Assembly: GCA_002367105.1 (NCBI GenBank)
Contig: DFCS01000049.1
Span: forward strand, 38,167 to 102,166
Direction: 5' to 3'
From: Hungatella sp. UBA3048
GTDB taxonomy: Bacteria > Bacillota > Clostridia > Lachnospirales > Lachnospiraceae
DNA: 64,000 bases
Positions 62,195 through 64,000 of this stretch are shown piece by piece. The position numbers and the translations under genes are program-made. The notes beneath the pieces were generated by a model. That model was not told the origin of the DNA and did not search any database. It saw only the letters and a list, made by a program, of their open reading frames with translations. How positions within the stretch are numbered: the stretch's first letter is position 1; each line of letters opens with the position of its first letter.

Positions 62195-63784
62195 ATGGAA
62201 CTATATCTAATTGTAGCAGCTATCATCTGCATTCTCTGCATTTTAGCCAGCAACCTATCTTACCGAATCGGCGTTCCGTCATTGCTACTTTTTATTCTTT
62301 TAGGCATGATGTTTGGAACGGATGGGATTTTCCGGATTAATTTTTCTGATTACGCACTTTCTGAAACCATTTGCTCCATCGCCCTAATCTTCATCATGTT
62401 CTACGGCGGATTTTGTACCAACTGGCATGAAGCCAAACCGGTAGCCGCCAAATCCATTATCTTATCCAGCGCAGGCGTAATCCTTACTGCGGCACTGACC
62501 GGCTTGTTCTGTCACTTCTTTTTGAAAACATCTCTGCTCGAAGGCTTATTAATAGGCTCCATATTAAGCTCCACAGATGCAGCAAGCGTCTTTTCCATAC
62601 TCAGGGTAAAAAAACTGAATCTGGTAAACGGCATGGCCTCCGTACTTGAAGTGGAAAGCGGAAGCAATGACCCGGTTTCTTATATGCTGACGATCATTGT
62701 TCTTGGGATCATGAACGGGAATGCTTCTCCAACTTCCGTAGGTATAATCTTTGGGGAGGAAGTCTTATTTGGTCTTCTTTTTGGCGCTGCGGCTGGTTGT
62801 GCAGGATATTTCATTTTCCGCATGAAACACTTCCGTTCAAGAGAAATGAGACCAATCCTTGGCCTCTCCATGGCCCTTTTGACGTATGGACTTTCCAATT
62901 CTGTAGGCGGAAACGGATTTTTAAGTGTTTATATAACAGGAATTATCATAGGAAACAGTAATATCCACTACAAAAAAGAAATGGTACACTTTTTTGACGG
63001 TATTACAGGCATGATGCAGATTGTACTGTTCTTCCTGCTGGGACTCCTATGTTTTCCTTCCAGAATTATTCCGGTGATTTTACCATCCATAGGAATTTGG
63101 GTTTTTATGCTTTTTATTGCCCGGCCGCTTGTCGTATCTTTAATCCTCTCTCCTTTTAAGGTTCCATTCCGGCAACAGCTTTTGATTTCATGGGCTGGTC
63201 TGCGAGGTGCTGTTTCCATTGTTTTTGCTATACTAGCTGTATTAAATCCTTCTGTGCTTGAGCTTGATATATTCCATATTGTTTTTTGCGTCTGTCTGCT
63301 TTCCGTATCCATTCAGGGATCTTTGCTGCCATGGATGGCAAAGAAATTGAATGTAATCGGAACTACGGACAACATCTTCCTGACCTTTAACGATTATAGC
63401 GAAGATCCGGCTGTCCACTTAACGGAAATTCGGTTGCCGAAAGACCACCCCTGGATTAATCAAAGCTTAAAAGATATCATTATTCCAGATGGGATGATGG
63501 CGGTTATGATTTTAAGAGACGGAAAGACATTAATACCAAGAGGAGACACTATGGTGCTTGCAGACGATACAATCATCTTAAACAGCACCGCCTACACGGA
63601 TAACAGCATGAAACTCAGAGAGGTTAAGATTGGCCCGTATCATCCATGGGTGAATCAGAAAATAAGCGATCTAACATTACCAAAAGATACACTAATCTTC
63701 CTCATTCGAAGATCCGGCAGTTCTCTAATTCCTGACGGTCAAACCTGTGTCAAGAATGGGGATTGTCTTATCCTGAATGCATAA
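62195..63784 (+). CDS. Potassium/proton antiporter (CPA1/NhaP2-type) with two TrkA-C domains
   Basis: The 529-residue protein has an antiporter membrane domain of 12-13 helices in the first 385 residues (SSTDAASVFSILR and VESGSNDPVSYML are the conserved ion-site motifs). Two cytosolic TrkA-C/RCK-C domains follow (about 410-465 and 475-529), both with the HPW(I/V)NQ repeat. This layout matches NhaP2/CvrA. The ATG at 62195 follows AAGGAGGG. A role in cytosolic potassium and pH balance is expected. Confidence 0.92.
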   Translation: MELYLIVAAIICILCILASNLSYRIGVPSLLLFILLGMMFGTDGIFRINFSDYALSETICSIALIFIMFYGGFCTNWHEAKPVAAKSIILSSAGVILTAALTGLFCHFFLKTSLLEGLLIGSILSSTDAASVFSILRVKKLNLVNGMASVLEVESGSNDPVSYMLTIIVLGIMNGNASPTSVGIIFGEEVLFGLLFGAAAGCAGYFIFRMKHFRSREMRPILGLSMALLTYGLSNSVGGNGFLSVYITGIIIGNSNIHYKKEMVHFFDGITGMMQIVLFFLLGLLCFPSRIIPVILPSIGIWVFMLFIARPLVVSLILSPFKVPFRQQLLISWAGLRGAVSIVFAILAVLNPSVLELDIFHIVFCVCLLSVSIQGSLLPWMAKKLNVIGTTDNIFLTFNDYSEDPAVHLTEIRLPKDHPWINQSLKDIIIPDGMMAVMILRDGKTLIPRGDTMVLADDTIILNSTAYTDNSMKLREVKIGPYHPWVNQKISDLTLPKDTLIFLIRRSGSSLIPDGQTCVKNGDCLILNA

Positions 63785-63793
63785 AGAACGTTG

Positions 63794-63822
63794 CGGGGCA
63801 TTTCTAAGAGATGCTCCGTTTT
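63794..63822 (+). terminator. Terminator of the antiporter gene
   Basis: CGGGGCAT (63794-63801) pairs with ATGCTCCG (63811-63818) with one G-T pair, followed by TTTT. Confidence 0.6.
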
Positions 63823-63884
63823 CGCGGCTTTTACAACACTGTATAACAGTCCGAAGCGGTCTAAAACGGAAGTTTCACATAAAT

Positions 63885-63930
63885 AAAAAAGCCGTAAACC
63901 CTTTATTTAAAGGTATTTAACGGCTTTTTA
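63885..63930 (-). terminator. Terminator of tmRNA
   Basis: AAAAAGCCGTTAAATACCTTT pairs imperfectly with the mirrored arm 63885-63905, and a T tract follows on the minus strand, just behind the tmRNA end. Confidence 0.6.
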
Positions 63931-63937
63931 CATTGAG

Positions 63938-64000
63938 TGGAGCAGACGGGAGTTGAACCCGTGTCCAAAAACCAATTCCCTGTTCTTCTACTATCATAGT
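63938..64000 (-). ncRNA. ssrA: tmRNA (ssrA), 3' end only
   Basis: On the minus strand the window edge shows the tRNA-like end of tmRNA: TTTTTGGAC, the T arm ACGGG-TTCAACT-CCCGT and the acceptor strand ending CTGCTCCA. No anticodon arm precedes the T arm, which rules out an ordinary tRNA. The CCA appears not to be encoded beyond the discriminator. The rest of the gene, including the tag reading frame, lies outside the window. Confidence 0.75.

Noticed and set aside
63938..64000. An ordinary tRNA at the right edge
   Set aside because: The T arm is preceded by TTTTTGGAC and not by a variable loop and anticodon arm, so tmRNA fits better.

Overview
The window looks like chromosomal DNA of a spore-forming anaerobic Firmicute of the Lachnospiraceae type (Lacrimispora/Enterocloster-like; this is inferred from gene content and style, not from a database match). 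Supporting signs are a six-gene Rnf complex, a membrane pyrophosphatase, a mannose-class PTS, a YesM/YesN-controlled CUT1 sugar transporter, a T-box leader, canonical sigma-A promoters, strong AGGAGG ribosome binding sites and two Cys-rich small genes behind sigma-K-like promoters.

Layout. 1-5.1 kb: the C-terminal part of a TetR regulator, then a BMP-family nucleoside-type ABC transporter. 5.1-9.7 kb: an EF-G paralogue with altered GTPase motifs, facing a proton-pumping pyrophosphatase. 9.7-21.1 kb (minus strand): a sugar uptake locus with a BadF-type kinase, a putative acyltransferase, an uncharacterised 812-residue protein, two permeases, a binding lipoprotein and the YesM/YesN two-component system. 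21.1-22.3 kb: a retron, consisting of a reverse transcriptase with the retron hallmarks NAxxH and VTG plus an upstream msr-msd RNA bounded by a perfect 16-nt a1/a2 inverted repeat. The retron RT stop codon overlaps the yesN start codon, so the order is ncRNA-RT-yesN-yesM-terminator. 22.4-29.4 kb: an eight-gene mannose-class PTS operon with two amidohydrolases, an eIF2B-like isomerase and a BtpA-like protein, plus its GntR regulator. 29.7-33.2 kb: aroF-tyrA-aroA. 33.3-38.0 kb: a nicotinamidase-like hydrolase, a GNAT acetyltransferase and a T-box(Trp)-controlled ABC transporter. 38.5-44.9 kb: hexuronate/KDG catabolism (two PfkB kinases, KDPG aldolase, IclR and LacI regulators, uxaC). 44.9-50.0 kb: rnfCDGEAB. 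50.5-54.7 kb: a heterodimeric ABC exporter with a MarR regulator. 54.8-64 kb: mixed accessory genes, including a RelA/SpoT-like small protein, coat-like proteins, a P-loop kinase, a TetR/OYE pair, a methyltransferase, a nitrilase, a K+/H+ antiporter and the 3' end of tmRNA at the window edge.

How the genes work together. The sugar genes form three independently regulated modules: YesMN-ABC, GntR-PTS and IclR/LacI-KDG. For the GntR, IclR, LacI, MarR and TetR circuits, candidate operators can be read directly from repeated palindromes at the promoters. Rnf and the pyrophosphatase supply ion gradients for the anaerobic metabolism. The retron is the element most likely to be a new system, because it has no recognised retron effector next to it and is instead stop-start coupled to a two-component system.
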